Shown: in pieces, positions 45,255-56,225 of the stretch
Numbering within the stretch: the first letter of the stretch is position 1
How the letters are laid out: each line of letters starts with the position of its first letter
The notes under the pieces: model-generated
What the model saw: only the letters and a program-made list of their open reading frames with translations
Databases searched by the model: none
What the model was told of the DNA's origin: nothing
Source: Eumeta japonica
Lineage: Eukaryota; Arthropoda; Insecta; Lepidoptera; Psychidae
DNA length: 64,000 bases
NCBI GenBank assembly: GCA_005406025.1
Contig: BGZK01000179.1
Coordinates: 574,898-638,897, forward strand
Direction: 5' to 3'
Translations under genes and position numbers: made by a program

Positions 45255-45845
45255 TTTAAGGTTCCGTACCTATAAAGGTAAAATGAGCCCTTGTAGGATC
45301 AATTCGTTGTTCGGCTGTCCGCCTGTTCGTCTGTCTATCAAGACCCCTGTCCTTAGGAATGCGTGAAGGTATTAAGTCAAAATTAACACCGAACATTTAT
45401 ATTTACGGTTGCTTGAATCTGAAAAAATCAAGCTTTCAAGTCAATGTAATCAAAAAATACAACGAAAATACGGCCATGTACAGCTTATATTGTCAAATTC
45501 GCAAGTAAATCAAAATCTATAGAGTACTTCCCATTGATTTAGAATCATGTAATTTGCCGAGAAGAAAGGTTTCGCGGTACAAGCAAATGAAGAAATCTGA
45601 TTGAAGAAAATTGATAGTTTTCAGTTATATCACACGAATAAAATATGTTTTTTATAAACACAGTTTCGAAATATTCGATATTATTTTTAACAGATAGCAA
45701 AATACGGAACCAATATATCATCAATATCGGCAACGAGAACAGACAAAAATCATCTAAACTCTAATAGATGGAAAAGACCATACATAATCACGTTTGTACG
45801 GAACCTTCAGAGTACGAGTCGCTTTTGCGCTTATCTAATTGTCTA
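45255..45845 (+). repeat. dispersed repeat family G, near full length
   Basis: Begins AAGGTTCCGTACCTATAAAG and has GGCTGTCCGCCTGTTCGTCT, GTACTTCCCATTGATTTAGA and ends TTGTACGGAACCTTCAGAGT, then ACGAGTCGCTTTTGCGC (the degenerate counterpart of the CCGACTCGCACTT end). The minus-strand ORF at 45545-45733 is a by-product. Confidence 0.7.
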
Positions 45846-46360
45846 GAAAAAGATTTTATGAAACAGATATAACTGCCTGAAAATTTCTTTATGTCGCTAA
45901 AACAATTTTTTTCAAAAATAAACGGGTCAAGAGCAAGCCAACCGCCATAGGGGTCCCGTAGTGGTTCATCACAGTCACTTAGATGGAGGTTTTTTGTTCG
46001 GTACTATGGACTTATTTAGTTCTACATGACTTATAAACTTATATTCACTACTTTTTTCACACAATCAACATCATTTAAGTGATTTTCAAAGGAATTTGTA
46101 CGTCATTTTGCTTTTAGACAATAACAGTAATAGCAATTCTGTTTTTCAAACTGTATATGTACGTAGTATTGTTCTTAAAAAGGTTGCAGTTTGTTTTGAT
46201 GTTGTTTTTTTTATATTAGATTCATTTCAAAATAATAGAAAAAAGCGATCGCTTATTAAGTCAATAGATTTAGCATTTTAATTTTTGCTAATATGTTACA
46301 ACTTTTATTTTAGGTCAATCGATTGAAAAAATTAACGTTCGGAATGTTTTTTTTTTAATA
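45846..46360. other. no gene seen
   Basis: AT-rich sequence. The 61-codon ORF at 46096-46281 is unsupported. Confidence 0.35.
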
Positions 46361-46365
46361 TAGTT

Positions 46366-46650
46366 AAAGGACAAACGAGTAGGCCAGCTATCAGAGAGTA
46401 GATAGTCATTACCGCCCATGGATATACGACAATCCCACAGCAGTCACCAGTGCGTTGCCGACTTCTTGAGAGGAGAAACAATATATAATGGTGGGAAATC
46501 GGGTTGAAGGAAAGGGAGAGGGGAATTAGGCCACCGGAACTCACAATCCATTGGACGGAACAACACATCGGAAGCTACACGTGAGAGTATGGTGTCAAGC
46601 CGGCCCATTTTCGTATTACAGCCAAGTTGGCCCTACCACATACTCTATGA
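46366..46650 (-). repeat. dispersed repeat family A
   Basis: Near full-length minus-strand copy with GACAAACGAGTAGG, ACCGCCCATGGATATACGAC, GCAGTCACCAGTGCGTTGCC, GGCCACCGGAACTCACAATC and, at the far end, ACAGCCAAGTTGGCCCTACC. Confidence 0.75.
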
Positions 46651-46834
46651 CTCTACCACAGTAGTTGGCAACTGTTTACAAGAAGTCTAAAATTTACCGT
46701 TCACATTTTGAATTAACTGGTGTAATTATTGGCCTTGGAAAATACAAATCTGAGTTTATTTACGTGGAAAATAACTAAAACAAAGGCAAATGTAAGTTTG
46801 TACGCATATTATTGAGAAATTAACTATGTTACTT

Positions 46835-47155
46835 TAAGACCATGGACTTCTTATAGGCTTTCCTGTAATCTAAAATTAAAAACCTATTATATATATATAT
46901 ATATTTCAAATTTTGCCTCCGTAGCCTCATAACATACTATTTCATTTGATATAACACACGATACAATTTGCAGAACTTTTAATTCATTTACGTTACATAT
47001 TCGTGTTTGGGTCACGTATATATCAAATTTTTGACACAATATAACATTTAACAGTAGATAAGAAGAAAACTAAATGAGACAGACGGACTGACAGTACAGA
47101 GTAATCCTTTAAGGTTTCCGTATTTTTATTCGGAAGCACGGAACCCTAATAAAAA
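46835..47155 (+). repeat. dispersed repeat family G with internal TA tract
   Basis: Shares ATTTCATTTGATATAACAC, CATTTACGTTACATATTCG, GAGACAGACGGACTGACAG and AGCACGGAACCCTAATAAAA with 34130-34525. (TA)9 lies at 46887-46904. Confidence 0.65.
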
Positions 47156-47420
47156 GTGTACTACGGGGAGTAGGACGACAGACGGGCACGCTTTCTGCAG
47201 GTACAGTGGTTGATGTGTTAGTTTTTTTATCACTCCGTTGCTGGGACACATCCCCCTTCTTCATTCTTATTCCATCCATGCTGGCTCCGACGAACCGGGG
47301 GCTTATGTCGAACGTGATGTAAGGACTTAATTAAAAAAAATGTCGGGCAAGTTGTCCAGCGCCACTTAAATGTTCTGATTCTGCTACACAAATCGGTTAC
47401 CCCGGTCCTTCTGCGGATGT
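47156..47420. other. possible repeat remnant
   Basis: CCATCCATGCTGGCTCCGAC (47274-47293) echoes, inverted, the GATCCAGCATGGATGG of 29903-29918. No firm assignment. Confidence 0.25.
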
Positions 47421-47421
47421 C

Positions 47422-47690
47422 CTGACATAACGTAAGTGAGAGTTCCGGTGGTTCACTCCCCCTATACCACTGTACTTTCCATTAATTACCTGCATCTCCC
47501 CTAGATCAGATGTCTGAAAGGCATCTGTAATATTTACATTAACATTCATTGTGATTATTGTTTTCTATACATCAATTGTATATTACCACCCAATGGAAGA
47601 CAAACGCACTGGTGACCCTTCTAGGGTTGCAAGTGATTATGCGCGCAGATGGTCACCGAATCTCAAATGGTTCTTTTTAAACATGGACCC
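47422..47690 (+). repeat. dispersed repeat family A with internal insertion
   Basis: GTGAGAGTTCCGGTGG (47437) and CGCACTGGTGACCCTTC (47605) are further apart than in other copies. About 60-70 AT-rich bases (about 47524-47590) separate them and look like an insertion. Confidence 0.65.
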
Positions 47691-48175
47691 TCTATAATAG
47701 TTAGAGATGAAATAAATAAATCAAAATTCAAATTAACATTATGATGCGATATTATAATTGTATTATAACATTATAAAACATTAATCCCAAAGCTTAGTAC
47801 CGCTGCAGATGGCGCCATAAACATTCGCTCCTTTGTATATCTCAGACGCGTCGGATTTGTGTGTAGATTAAATTTCATACGTATTAGTTTTGAGTACTAA
47901 GTCTTGGTGAGGTAATAATATACTCGTAAAAAAATTGGTAAAACCAAATGTGCATGCCTTAAGCGCTTGTGCCATACGCATATCATTTAAGTTAGAAATT
48001 TATGATAACATATGAGCTTTTCACCAAAAATCCTCTTTTATTAATTTTTGATTTTCAAATAGTTTTATAGTAAACTAAAGTCGAAAAAAGAATAGATATT
48101 TTTTTTATATGACTAGTAAGTCATCATAATACAAAATTATATGTTTAGTTTAATGTATGTTCTTTTTTCGCTTTT
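47691..48175. other. no gene seen
   Basis: AT-rich sequence. AGATGGCGCC lies at about 47809. Nothing else is seen. Confidence 0.3.
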
Positions 48176-48180
48176 AGCGA

Positions 48181-48290
48181 GAATGTTTTGTATTACTACC
48201 GCCATCTGTTGGCAATTACAATACTATACAACTTGACGCTCAATTTTTTTTTGTAATTGCCAACAGATGGCGGTAAAACATAAAATATTC
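48181..48290. mobile_element. foldback mini-element with perfect 25-bp arms
   Basis: Arms 48197-48221 (starting TACCGCCATCTGTTGGCAAT) and 48251-48275 are exact reverse complements around a 29-base loop. Outside the perfect part the complementarity continues imperfectly for about 15 bases (GAGAATGTTTTGTATTAC versus AAACATAAAATATTCATCTC). It could be a very small MITE or a hairpin-RNA locus. There is no coding content. Confidence 0.75.
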
Positions 48291-48294
48291 ATCT

Positions 48295-48930
48295 CAACCT
48301 CTGTTTTAGATATTTAAACGAAATGGCGGATCAAAACATGAATAAATGCCAGTTAAACAAATTAAATTACAGCTAATTAGTACTATATCAAGCTGTGATG
48401 TTCAATACAGTTATTTCCAATCGAGTAGTGATCAGATTGAAAAAAATAAGTTTAAAAGTTAAATAGTTTTTTAGGTATCGTGAACACACCAGTGTAGACG
48501 GAATTTTCTAGGCGACAGTAGAAGTATACGTACGCTTGCGCTTAAGGCATGCAATATAAATTAACAATGGTCATATGATAGTTTATTACAAATTATTTAT
48601 TTGTAAGGTTTTTGGAATTTCTCTAAAATAAGAAATAATAGTGTAAAATAGTCCGGCACAAGCATATGCATATACCAAGATGTTGAGCTTTAGAGCTATA
48701 GGATACACTGCGACTATTCTTCTAGGCCGCCCGTATGGATAACATATCGTATAGATATGTGATTTATACGGGCTGCCTAACTGCCATGGGTGTACAGGTG
48801 TATGGATGTACAGCGCACATGGGTGTATACCCATATGGGACCCATGAAAAAAAAAAACATTATCGTCTGAATATAAAATCGACACATATTACCCATATGT
48901 CGCCATGTAGGCAATGTATATTTATAACAT
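48295..48930. other. no gene supported
   Basis: The ORF pair at 48586-48885 (minus) and 48735-48953 (plus) comes from CCATATGGG/ACAGGTGTATGG-type local repeats around 48725-48845. No protein is recognised. Confidence 0.3.
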
Positions 48931-48935
48931 TTTTT

Positions 48936-49222
48936 AGGGGCAAACGAACTTGAAAGCCGGCAGAGAATATGTGATCACCGTCGCCTATGGACACTAGCAA
49001 CCCCATAGAAGTCATCTATGCGTTGCCGGCCTTTTGTATAGGAATAAGATATATGCTGGTGGGGTTGATGGAGGAGGAGGTAAGCCACCGGAACTCTCAC
49101 TTGCACTACGAAAGCCGACAGTGAAAGCTGTTATATCAAGTTTGCATTCTGTGAGAGTATGGTATGTTGCTGATCGAGCCGATCCGTTTTCGTGCCACAG
49201 CCAACTCGATCACAGCATGGAT
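48936..49222 (-). repeat. dispersed repeat family A, near full length
   Basis: Has GGGCAAACGAACTTGAAAGC, GATCACCGTCGCCTATGGAC, CCACCGGAACTCTCACTTGC, TTCTGTGAGAGTATGG and, at the far end, GAGCCGATCCGTTTTCGTGC. Confidence 0.75.
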
Positions 49223-49435
49223 GGTTCCACAATACCCAAGTGATTTTCATGCTTGTGATGTTTAACTGTTGACGTGTCAATAAATAAACTCACAAATACT
49301 TATATAAACGGTAGTTAACTAATATTTAATTATATTATAAACATGATTACTAAAAGTAAAATCAAATTTAAAATAGGTTAAAAAGTTGATGATCAATAAA
49401 CTGACATATATTCTATGCCATCTCTTCTTGTGAAA
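49223..49435. other. no gene seen
   Basis: AT-rich sequence. Nothing is recognised. Confidence 0.35.
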
Positions 49436-49439
49436 CAAA

Positions 49440-49565
49440 CTTCAACATTAATCTATACGACGCTAGCATACAATGACGTCACTAGTGACGTCATCAAAGA
49501 AGGCACAATACCTGGGTACTTGTGCCTTCTTTGTCTCATTAGCGATTCAAAACAGTCACTACTCA
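49440..49565. repeat. structured repeat: CRE double palindrome plus hairpin
   Basis: A perfect 22-bp palindrome (49473-49494) is made of two inverted ATGACGTCACT halves and thus carries two TGACGTCA sites. Directly after it a 14-bp hairpin pairs CAAAGAAGGCACAA (49495-49508) with 49520-49533. The flanks match 15480-15590. Confidence 0.75.
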
Positions 49566-49569
49566 GACG

Positions 49570-50440
49570 TTTGTGGTGTTTTGTGCCATATCTTACGTAC
49601 CACTTTTGGACTAATCGTACCATCGAATATTTTCGGAAAATGATTTATAGATAACCCCACGCTTTTTTCACAATAATACTAATTTTTTCGTTCATTATTT
49701 TATTCCTATATTAAAAATTACTTTTCACTTTTTAGTTCGATTTATCATTAAAGCTCCTTTTTTTTTGATTTTATTTAACTACATTTTATTTTCTAAATTT
49801 TTAGTCTCGATACGATATTAATAGTATTTATAACCAAGAGCCCCGACTTTGGAATATTTTACGTGTGGCAACGAATTTAAGTTTATGTCATTCATGTCTA
49901 CGTAACCTTTTCGTTTGATTTAACGCATTATATTGTATGGGATTGGGCGAATTCAAAATTGAGTGAAGCACTCGACGTAAGTTAATGTTGCGTTGTACAA
50001 CTTATAGTTGAGACATAAAATATAATTTTTACTAATTTTAAAAAATCTTTAAAAGAAAAGTAAATTTAATAATTTTGAATGAAAATTCTAAATTTTGAAA
50101 TTATACAATATATAGTTCAATTTGAAAATTTTAAAAGAAATTTTGAGTTTTCAAAATTTTTTTAAAATTTGAAATTAAATACTTAATGTTTTTTAAGACT
50201 TTTTACTTTCAAATTTAACAAAATTTAGGAGACTCAAAATTTCTTTTAAAATTTTAAAATTTAATAATATTTTACGTATTTTAAAAATTTCGATCCTTTT
50301 TCAAAATGATTAAATTAATTTGTTTTTCAAAGATTATTTCAAAATTGTTAAATTTTATACTGTTTTTTTTTAAATGTTCAATTACAAACTTTTCAAAATT
50401 TCAGAAATTTGGAATAATCAAAATTTAATTTTTCAAAATA
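49570..50440. other. no gene seen; AAAATTTT-rich sequence
   Basis: 50030-50440 is nearly pure A/T with recurring CAAAATTTT/AAAATTTTG words, a cryptic simple repeat. Confidence 0.5.
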
Positions 50441-50449
50441 AGAAGTCAT

Positions 50450-50600
50450 TGTATTGCCATCTGTCTTTGATAAACGTACAAGGTTTAAATGAAATTTGAT
50501 CCTTAAGGTGGGTCCAAATCAAGCTCAAAGGAGTCGGTTACAAACAAATATACATACATACATACAGGTGAAGCTAATAAAAGCGTTTAAAAATATTAAA
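50450..50600 (+). repeat. dispersed repeat fragment with CATACATACATACA end
   Basis: GAAATTTGATCCTTAAGG ... GGAGTCGGTTACAAACAAAT, CATACATACATACAGGTGAA, GCTAATAAAAGCG resembles a repeat end that I remember from Lepidoptera. Confidence 0.45.
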
Positions 50601-51515
50601 ATACCCCATTGTTTCACGGTCATTCACTTGCATAAACTCATATGAGACTTTTTGTTATATTTTTTAAAAACATTTAATAATGACAAGTATTAAATGTTCT
50701 TAAATGTTCTTTATCCATGTGCACAACTCAAAAAATATGTTATGTATTTGTTTAGTGGAGATATTTTGATCTATCCAAAGATATTTGTTATAACTAGAAA
50801 AGCCAAATAAGTTGACAGGTAATTTAAGGTACAAGTCACGTTCCGACTGCTGGGCTAAGAAAAAACAAACGAATGTACGCCGCATAAACGAGGTCTTAGT
50901 TTGTACGTCTATTGCGTTACGTCCTGACGGTATACGTGATAATGCAATTTATGATTATATATACCGAATTAAATAGAATCAACCCATTTTGAGTTGATTT
51001 CTTACATGAAGGGATACGTGTATTGAAGATGTAATTTCTAAAAGAAATATTGCAGACGTAATTTGTAAAATAAATACGTAATTTCTAAAAAAAAATATTG
51101 GAGTAGAACTAATTTCTAAATAATTCGAATGGATTAAAGATGTCACAAAGAGGGCTCTAAAAAGAAAATTAAGGATATCGTTTTGTCAAAGAAATAACAT
51201 TGTTTTATCGAAAAATTCGGAGATTGTCTCCTACAAAAATATTGGCTATTTAGTTTTTGATGTCAACTACTAGTTTTATTTCTATTAAATTCTGTTCTTG
51301 TACGCAATTTCGTTGAATATATAAATGAAATTCTATAATATATATAGTAAAATTCTTGTGCCTGTACATTAAAATGTAGCATGAAAAAAAAATAACTCAC
51401 GGATAATAATACGCGAAAGTGTGACTTTTATTTTGCTTTGTTTGTCAATTTTGTCTGTTTGAACTTGCATCACGCAAAAAACACTTTAAAAATTCAATTT
51501 AACATTTAGAGTTTT
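50601..51515. other. no gene seen
   Basis: AT-rich sequence. Loose repeats of GTAATTTCTAAAA lie at 51025-51120. Confidence 0.35.
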
Positions 51516-51521
51516 TACTAG

Positions 51522-51845
51522 CTTTTGCCTTCAGCTTCGCTCGATTGTATATAGAACGAATTCCTTTCCCTTGATACGGATCGGTTACCGGTAGGGGAAA
51601 TGTTCAAGGGACGAACAAACAACCACTTCGAGACTAAAATCGCTACCAGGACCAGACTAAAGACTTAGAGAGGGATCGAAACCGTTTCATAACAGAATCA
51701 TTCATCAGCAGTACGTGTATTTTCAGTGTTAAAAAGATAAATCGGTTTCAGGATCGTGGTCGACTGTGTGGTCGACCGATACAAAGAATGAAGGAACGCG
51801 TTGTACGTCTATGCAGGCGCAGCCGCGGGCAAATAGCTAATTAGT
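51522..51845. repeat. family I repeat with inverted ends
   Basis: Begins ACTAGCTTTTGCCTTCAGCT and TCGCTCG, and ends CGCAGCCGCGGGCAAATAGC, which is the same CTAGCTTTTGCCCGCG-type start in reverse. The inner part holds CCGTTTC/CGGTTTC words and a GGTCGACTGTGTGGTCGACC hairpin (about 51758-51777). Probably two inverted copies or a terminal-inverted-repeat derivative. Confidence 0.5.
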
Positions 51846-51908
51846 ACTTAGGCACATATGTACCTAAATATCGTCGCGTAGTCATTTTCGACCTGATTTA
51901 TAATAATT

Positions 51909-52214
51909 ATGATAGTAATTTATTTCTCTCCACAATCGGGCGGCATGTCTGTAATGGTACATTCTCCAGATAAATGGTTATTTCAAGATTGTGAGAGACT
52001 GGCGCCTGAGTTGGATACAGGGTATTGTATTACAGGTCACCAGGATCCCGCCCCGCAGTATGTATACTTGAGGGACACAATGAGAAGATTAACCATTAGG
52101 CAGGTACTTAACAAGGCTATATGTAAGACTTACAGCAGTGTTCTAATAAGCATGCGTATGCCTTTGAATAGTTACTACACAATACAAGTCTTACAAGAAT
52201 TCGAGTTATTGTAG
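51909..52214 (+). other. unassigned 101-codon ORF, possible exon
   Basis: Translates to SGGMSVMVHSPDKWLFQD, CERLAPELDTGYCITGHQDP, APQYVYLRDTMRRLTIRQ and a more AT-rich remainder. The first approx. 65 codons are GC-balanced and protein-like; CAGGTACTT at about 52098 would serve as a splice donor at the point where composition changes. No acceptor with a good pyrimidine tract is evident upstream. I do not recognise the family. Confidence 0.25.
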
Positions 52215-52341
52215 GTTCTATATCGTTAACAAATATTTTAAAGTAATATTTTAATTGTAGATGATAAATATTTTATGGTAGTATATCTAAAATGAGTGTC
52301 GTAGTATTATTTATAGTAAGAAGAAAAAAATCAGTTAACAG

Positions 52342-52735
52342 TGAGAGGGACGCGTATGCGAAGGGTTCCGTACCATAATATAATAATGAACACACTATAC
52401 GTTTTTTTTTTTAATAATTAATAAATAAAGATAAGCTAACGTTTTTCTATTAGCATACAGCAGAACCAAATGACCCTTAGACATATATTATGAATAAACC
52501 TTTATGAAGTGCAAACGAACCACTTTCTTTTATGAGGGCCCCCTTTTAATTTATTTAATTTAAGTTTTATTATTTGTTGTAATAGCGGCAATATAAATAC
52601 ACAATCTGTGAACATTTCAACCTTCTATCTATTATAGTTCACGAGATACAGCTCGTAGACAGACAGACAGACGGACAGCGGAAGCTTAGTGACAGGGTCC
52701 CATTGACACCCTTTGAGTACGGAATCCTAAAAATG
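52342..52735 (-). repeat. dispersed repeat family G
   Basis: Minus strand: begins TTAGGATTCCGTACTCAAAG, then GGTCCCATTGACACC in reverse, a (CTGT)n tract (52656-52680), and ends TGGTACGGAACCCTTCGCAT, ACGCGTCCCTCTC. Well-preserved family order. Confidence 0.7.
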
Positions 52736-54230
52736 AAAACTTTGCATTACTGCGGCAAATAACGCGCCAAACCGCGCGCCGTTTGTTCTAGAAGATGAGA
52801 CCATTCTTCTTAATGATCTTGATGAGCGACGAGAATGAAACCGCACAGCTGAATCCTTGGGCAATAAACCTCTGTTTGGGTTATAATTTAAAATGTGTGT
52901 TCACATAATTCCTCGTAACTCATCATGTGTCATTTCTGCGACATCCTTTCGGCCTTTCGGGACCACGACCTTCGTTTTTCAACACGGAACCGCCGATAGG
53001 TGTCGCGACGGTCGATAACAAAGTGTTGCTATGAACGCAGCCTTCGTGAAAGTTTTGTCTCTCCTTTCTGAACGCGAAGTTTGTTAATCGGCCCAATAAT
53101 TTTGTTACTTGTTGTTTCTTGTGTTGACGCCGTGACGAATTACTTTCTGCTATAATGTGTTAAGGTGTCTCATAAGTAATCTCGGTTTTTAACGTTCACT
53201 TTGTTTCTTAAATAGTCATACAAAAAGGAAACCTCAATAATCAAAGTATAGTCTGTTGTATTTTATGGTGCTAAGCTAATATCCTGTAGGCTCTTTGAGA
53301 CTGGTAAAACCATTCCTTGGGCTTGGATGCAAAGAGCTGCCGCACTGCTCCTTAAACATCTCCTTAAGACTCAAATATTTTTTCATCGAAGAATATATCG
53401 CCATGGATTTGAATAAATAGTAGACTCACGGTTTGGCAAGGTTTGGGCTAAGTTCTCAATGTGTTAGGAGTTCAATACAAATATGTTCTTTGCTTTTATC
53501 CCGCGTAAATTTCGCAGTACGTGGTCTAGCACTTGTTGTAGGATTACTGTTTGCGAATTTCAAAGCCTGGATGTTTTTACAACTCAATATCTTAATTTGT
53601 TACAGCTGTTCATTATACATCTCGACAGTGAAAATTTCAAAGGACGCTAAACCTACATACTTCCACCAGACGCATGAGTCTTTTGGCTCGAATCGATCAG
53701 TCTTCGCGACGTGTTTAGATAATTGTCCTTCGTCTGATTTTCCATTTCGTTACTAACGTGTCTCGATTTCACTGCAATGCGGGCACTTTAAAAGTTTTCC
53801 AGTAACCTCTTACACACTCAGTAAATCTCTCAACATCCGGCACCGACAGCTTAACGTCCTTTCGCACAGTCCCATGGCGCGTTGCTTAATCAATTCGTCC
53901 ACGTCTAGCATCTAACCCGGTGCTCTTTGGTACCAAGGCGTCGCTCTCCACCACTAAGCGACACTATTTGTCGTACCACCGCCGGCCTTTTGCATCTTTC
54001 GTGTTTCGCCGTCGCTTACGTTGTCCGTTAAAAAGATTCATTTCCAATCACACGATATTTACATTTTTCACGCTCGCATTCACAACAAAGATAGATGGGT
54101 ATTACGAGTAACCCACTCGAGGGCATTATCTAAGCGCCATTGATTGATACCCTGATTTTTTATCTCGAGTGGCGCACGCGCCCTCTGTCGGGAAACTTGT
54201 AATGCCCGTATTTTACAATGCCTCGTATAT
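52736..54230. other. no gene supported
   Basis: Moderately GC-rich in places (52780-53110, 53760-54010). The 107-codon ORF at 53433-53756 has hydrophobic stretches but no recognised domain. The minus strand at 53770-53930 reads DVDELIKQRAMGLCERTLS and KLLKCPHCSEIETR with a stop between; not identified. Confidence 0.25.
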
Positions 54231-54235
54231 AGTAT

Positions 54236-54289
54236 GTACCCGACACCATCCGAAATTGATAGGTACCAATTTCGGATGGTGTCGGATAC
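54236..54289. repeat. perfect 18-bp hairpin, 8-nt loop
   Basis: CGACACCATCCGAAATTG (54241-54258) pairs exactly with 54267-54284. The pairing extends outward with one mismatch (GTACC / GGATAC). Confidence 0.85.
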
Positions 54290-54294
54290 TCAAG

Positions 54295-54830
54295 CGCTAG
54301 CTTTCCGTCTGCGGCTTTGCCCGCGTGGACCTCGAATGCGTTCCCTCATCTTTTATATGGAGCGATTTAGCTGAAAATCGCTATCTTATTCCCGATTTTA
54401 ATTTTGGTCCCGGTACTGTTCCTGATTTCGACGTCGATTGCGCTCCCGATTGTACTCACTGGCTCGATGTCGATACTCGTTTCGTTTTCGATTGCGTTAG
54501 CGGTCAAGTCTCTTGATTCCGATCTCTGTATATTTTAATACCACCACCGGTTACAATTCCTTTTGGTATTATGTCGGTGCGAGATCTGGTAACAAAATTA
54601 AATATGAACTATATCACTGACAGATAGTGTGGTGTTCTATTAGTGAAAGAATTCTTAAAATGGTAGTAGTAGTAATAGTATAAATATAAGGTTAAAGTAT
54701 AAATATACACATTATAGAATGCAACGCCGTGTCAAAATTTCAAGTCAATTGATTTACTACTTTTTGAGTTTCGCGACCGCAAACATACGGAAGGCGAATT
54801 TTTATATGTAAGATATTAGCGTATTAAATC
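54295..54830 (+). repeat. dispersed repeat family I
   Basis: Starts GCTAGCTTTCCGTCTGCGGC, TTTGCCCGCGTGG and ends AAATTTCAAGTCAATTGATT, TACTTTTTGAGTTTCGCGAC, CGCAAACATACGG, the start and end of a repeat type I remember from Lepidoptera. The middle (54390-54530) is a TTCCGATT-type degenerate tract that gives a spurious 63-codon ORF rich in DFD/PDF. Confidence 0.6.
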
Positions 54831-55490
54831 TATTATAACGAAACTATCAAAATTTGTAATTTTAAGATAACGAGCATTTTAATCGAAACAGCTGTGAAAC
54901 GATCGGACAGAGGCAAAGTCATTAGTCTCAGAGGTTTGTTCCGGCTAAGGGTCGACGCGCACTTACGTCGGCTTCGCTTAAGCGTTACTTGTGTCATAAT
55001 TATTTTATTGACGTGACAACGTCTTAAATTAGGTGCGGCTGGGAGTCACTTATGAAAAGGTGTAACGCTCGGTAACGTAACGATGAGTCACCGAACGAGA
55101 GAGTTTGCCGAATGCCTTGCGTCTCCCCACTCAACTATGATCGGTCTGCCGCGCGCGAACGCCTGAAAGTGCATACATATGCAAAATGTATGCAAGTTAT
55201 TGTATGTATATTGTATATAAATACGTATGTATGTGTAAAGGTAAAATAAAATTTTGTAATTTGAAATTCAGTGCGAGATTCTTTGTATAAATTAATGTTT
55301 AAATATAATTCTTTGTATAAATAAATGTTTTAAATTGTTACTATTATTTCATCCTTCTTCCTACTATACGAATGAATATTCACATTAAAATGATTTTACC
55401 ATTCAAAGTCGTTGTCACGTAAAACTTTCGCCCGTATACCGACTTTACAGGCAACCAAATTTTTTTATCCTGAACATTCGTTTGATGATT
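54831..55490. other. no gene seen
   Basis: CpG-containing patches lie at 54940-55010 and 55050-55165. The rest is AT-rich. Confidence 0.3.
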
Positions 55491-55494
55491 TCGC

Positions 55495-55690
55495 CTAAGA
55501 TTTGATTGTGGAGTAGTTAGCCGAACGATGGTGTCTTAGCGTTTAAAAGCCTTCACATAGGACTAATAAGATCAGGGATCGCATCCCGACTAATTTAGCC
55601 AATCCTGAGTAAGTTAGACGAATTCACTGAGCGGTTTTGAATCCAACTCATACTAAAACCATTCGCTCTGTGCCTAGTTCTTTCAAAATG
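55495..55690 (+). repeat. SINE-like sequence with tRNA B-box remnant
   Basis: GATGGTGTCTTAGCGTTTAA, AAGCCTTCACATAGGAC and a B-box-like GGGATCGCATCCCGACTA (55575-55592); then TGAGCGGTTTTGAATCCAAC. Confidence 0.45.
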
Positions 55691-56220
55691 AACGAACACC
55701 AATAAAATGTCGCCGTGCGCGAAGCACATAGAAAAAAAATGGTTGCCACGTTTTTGTTTTTTTCGAAAGACCGGTCATATTTCTGTACCGCTGCTAAAGG
55801 ATTAAAAAACAGTTAATTAAGAGTGATATGTGACAGTTTGTGCCCCAGCAGTATTATCAGCTTGGTGTGACAAGCGACCGAAATCACGTATCCGGCACAT
55901 TCTGTGCCACCATGACAACTCCGCGTCGCACACGTCTGCCAGAGCACTAGATTTTTTAATTTAAAATTGTGTCTATCTTGCTACACTCACCGTATTCCCC
56001 TGATATAGTACAATGCGAATTTTATTTGTTTCTATAAAAAATTGTGTAAATCAAAGAAAAATTGAAAAGCGAAAAGTTTGAGAGGAAGAAAGACACATCG
56101 GCTGCCTATAATTTCGAAAATTCTGAGATATCTGAAATAAAATGGTCAAACGTATTTTTAAAGCGGCCTAAAACGCATGGCAAAGTGTATACAAGCTCAG
56201 GAATAATAATTTAAAAATGC
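55691..56220. other. no gene seen
   Basis: No recognised feature. Confidence 0.3.
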
Positions 56221-56225
56221 AGAAA

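Noticed and set aside
48181..48290. microRNA precursor
   Set aside because: Perfect 25-bp pairing without bulges and with a 29-base loop is more like a MITE or siRNA hairpin. No conservation can be judged here.
53160..53225. Mariner 5' terminal repeat (AAGGTGTCTCATAAGTAATC)
   Set aside because: It resembles such ends in wording, but no transposase frame or matching 3' end follows.
54325..54516. 63-codon ORF rich in DFD/PDF residues
   Set aside because: It is the translation of a TTCCGATT-type degenerate simple repeat within a dispersed repeat.
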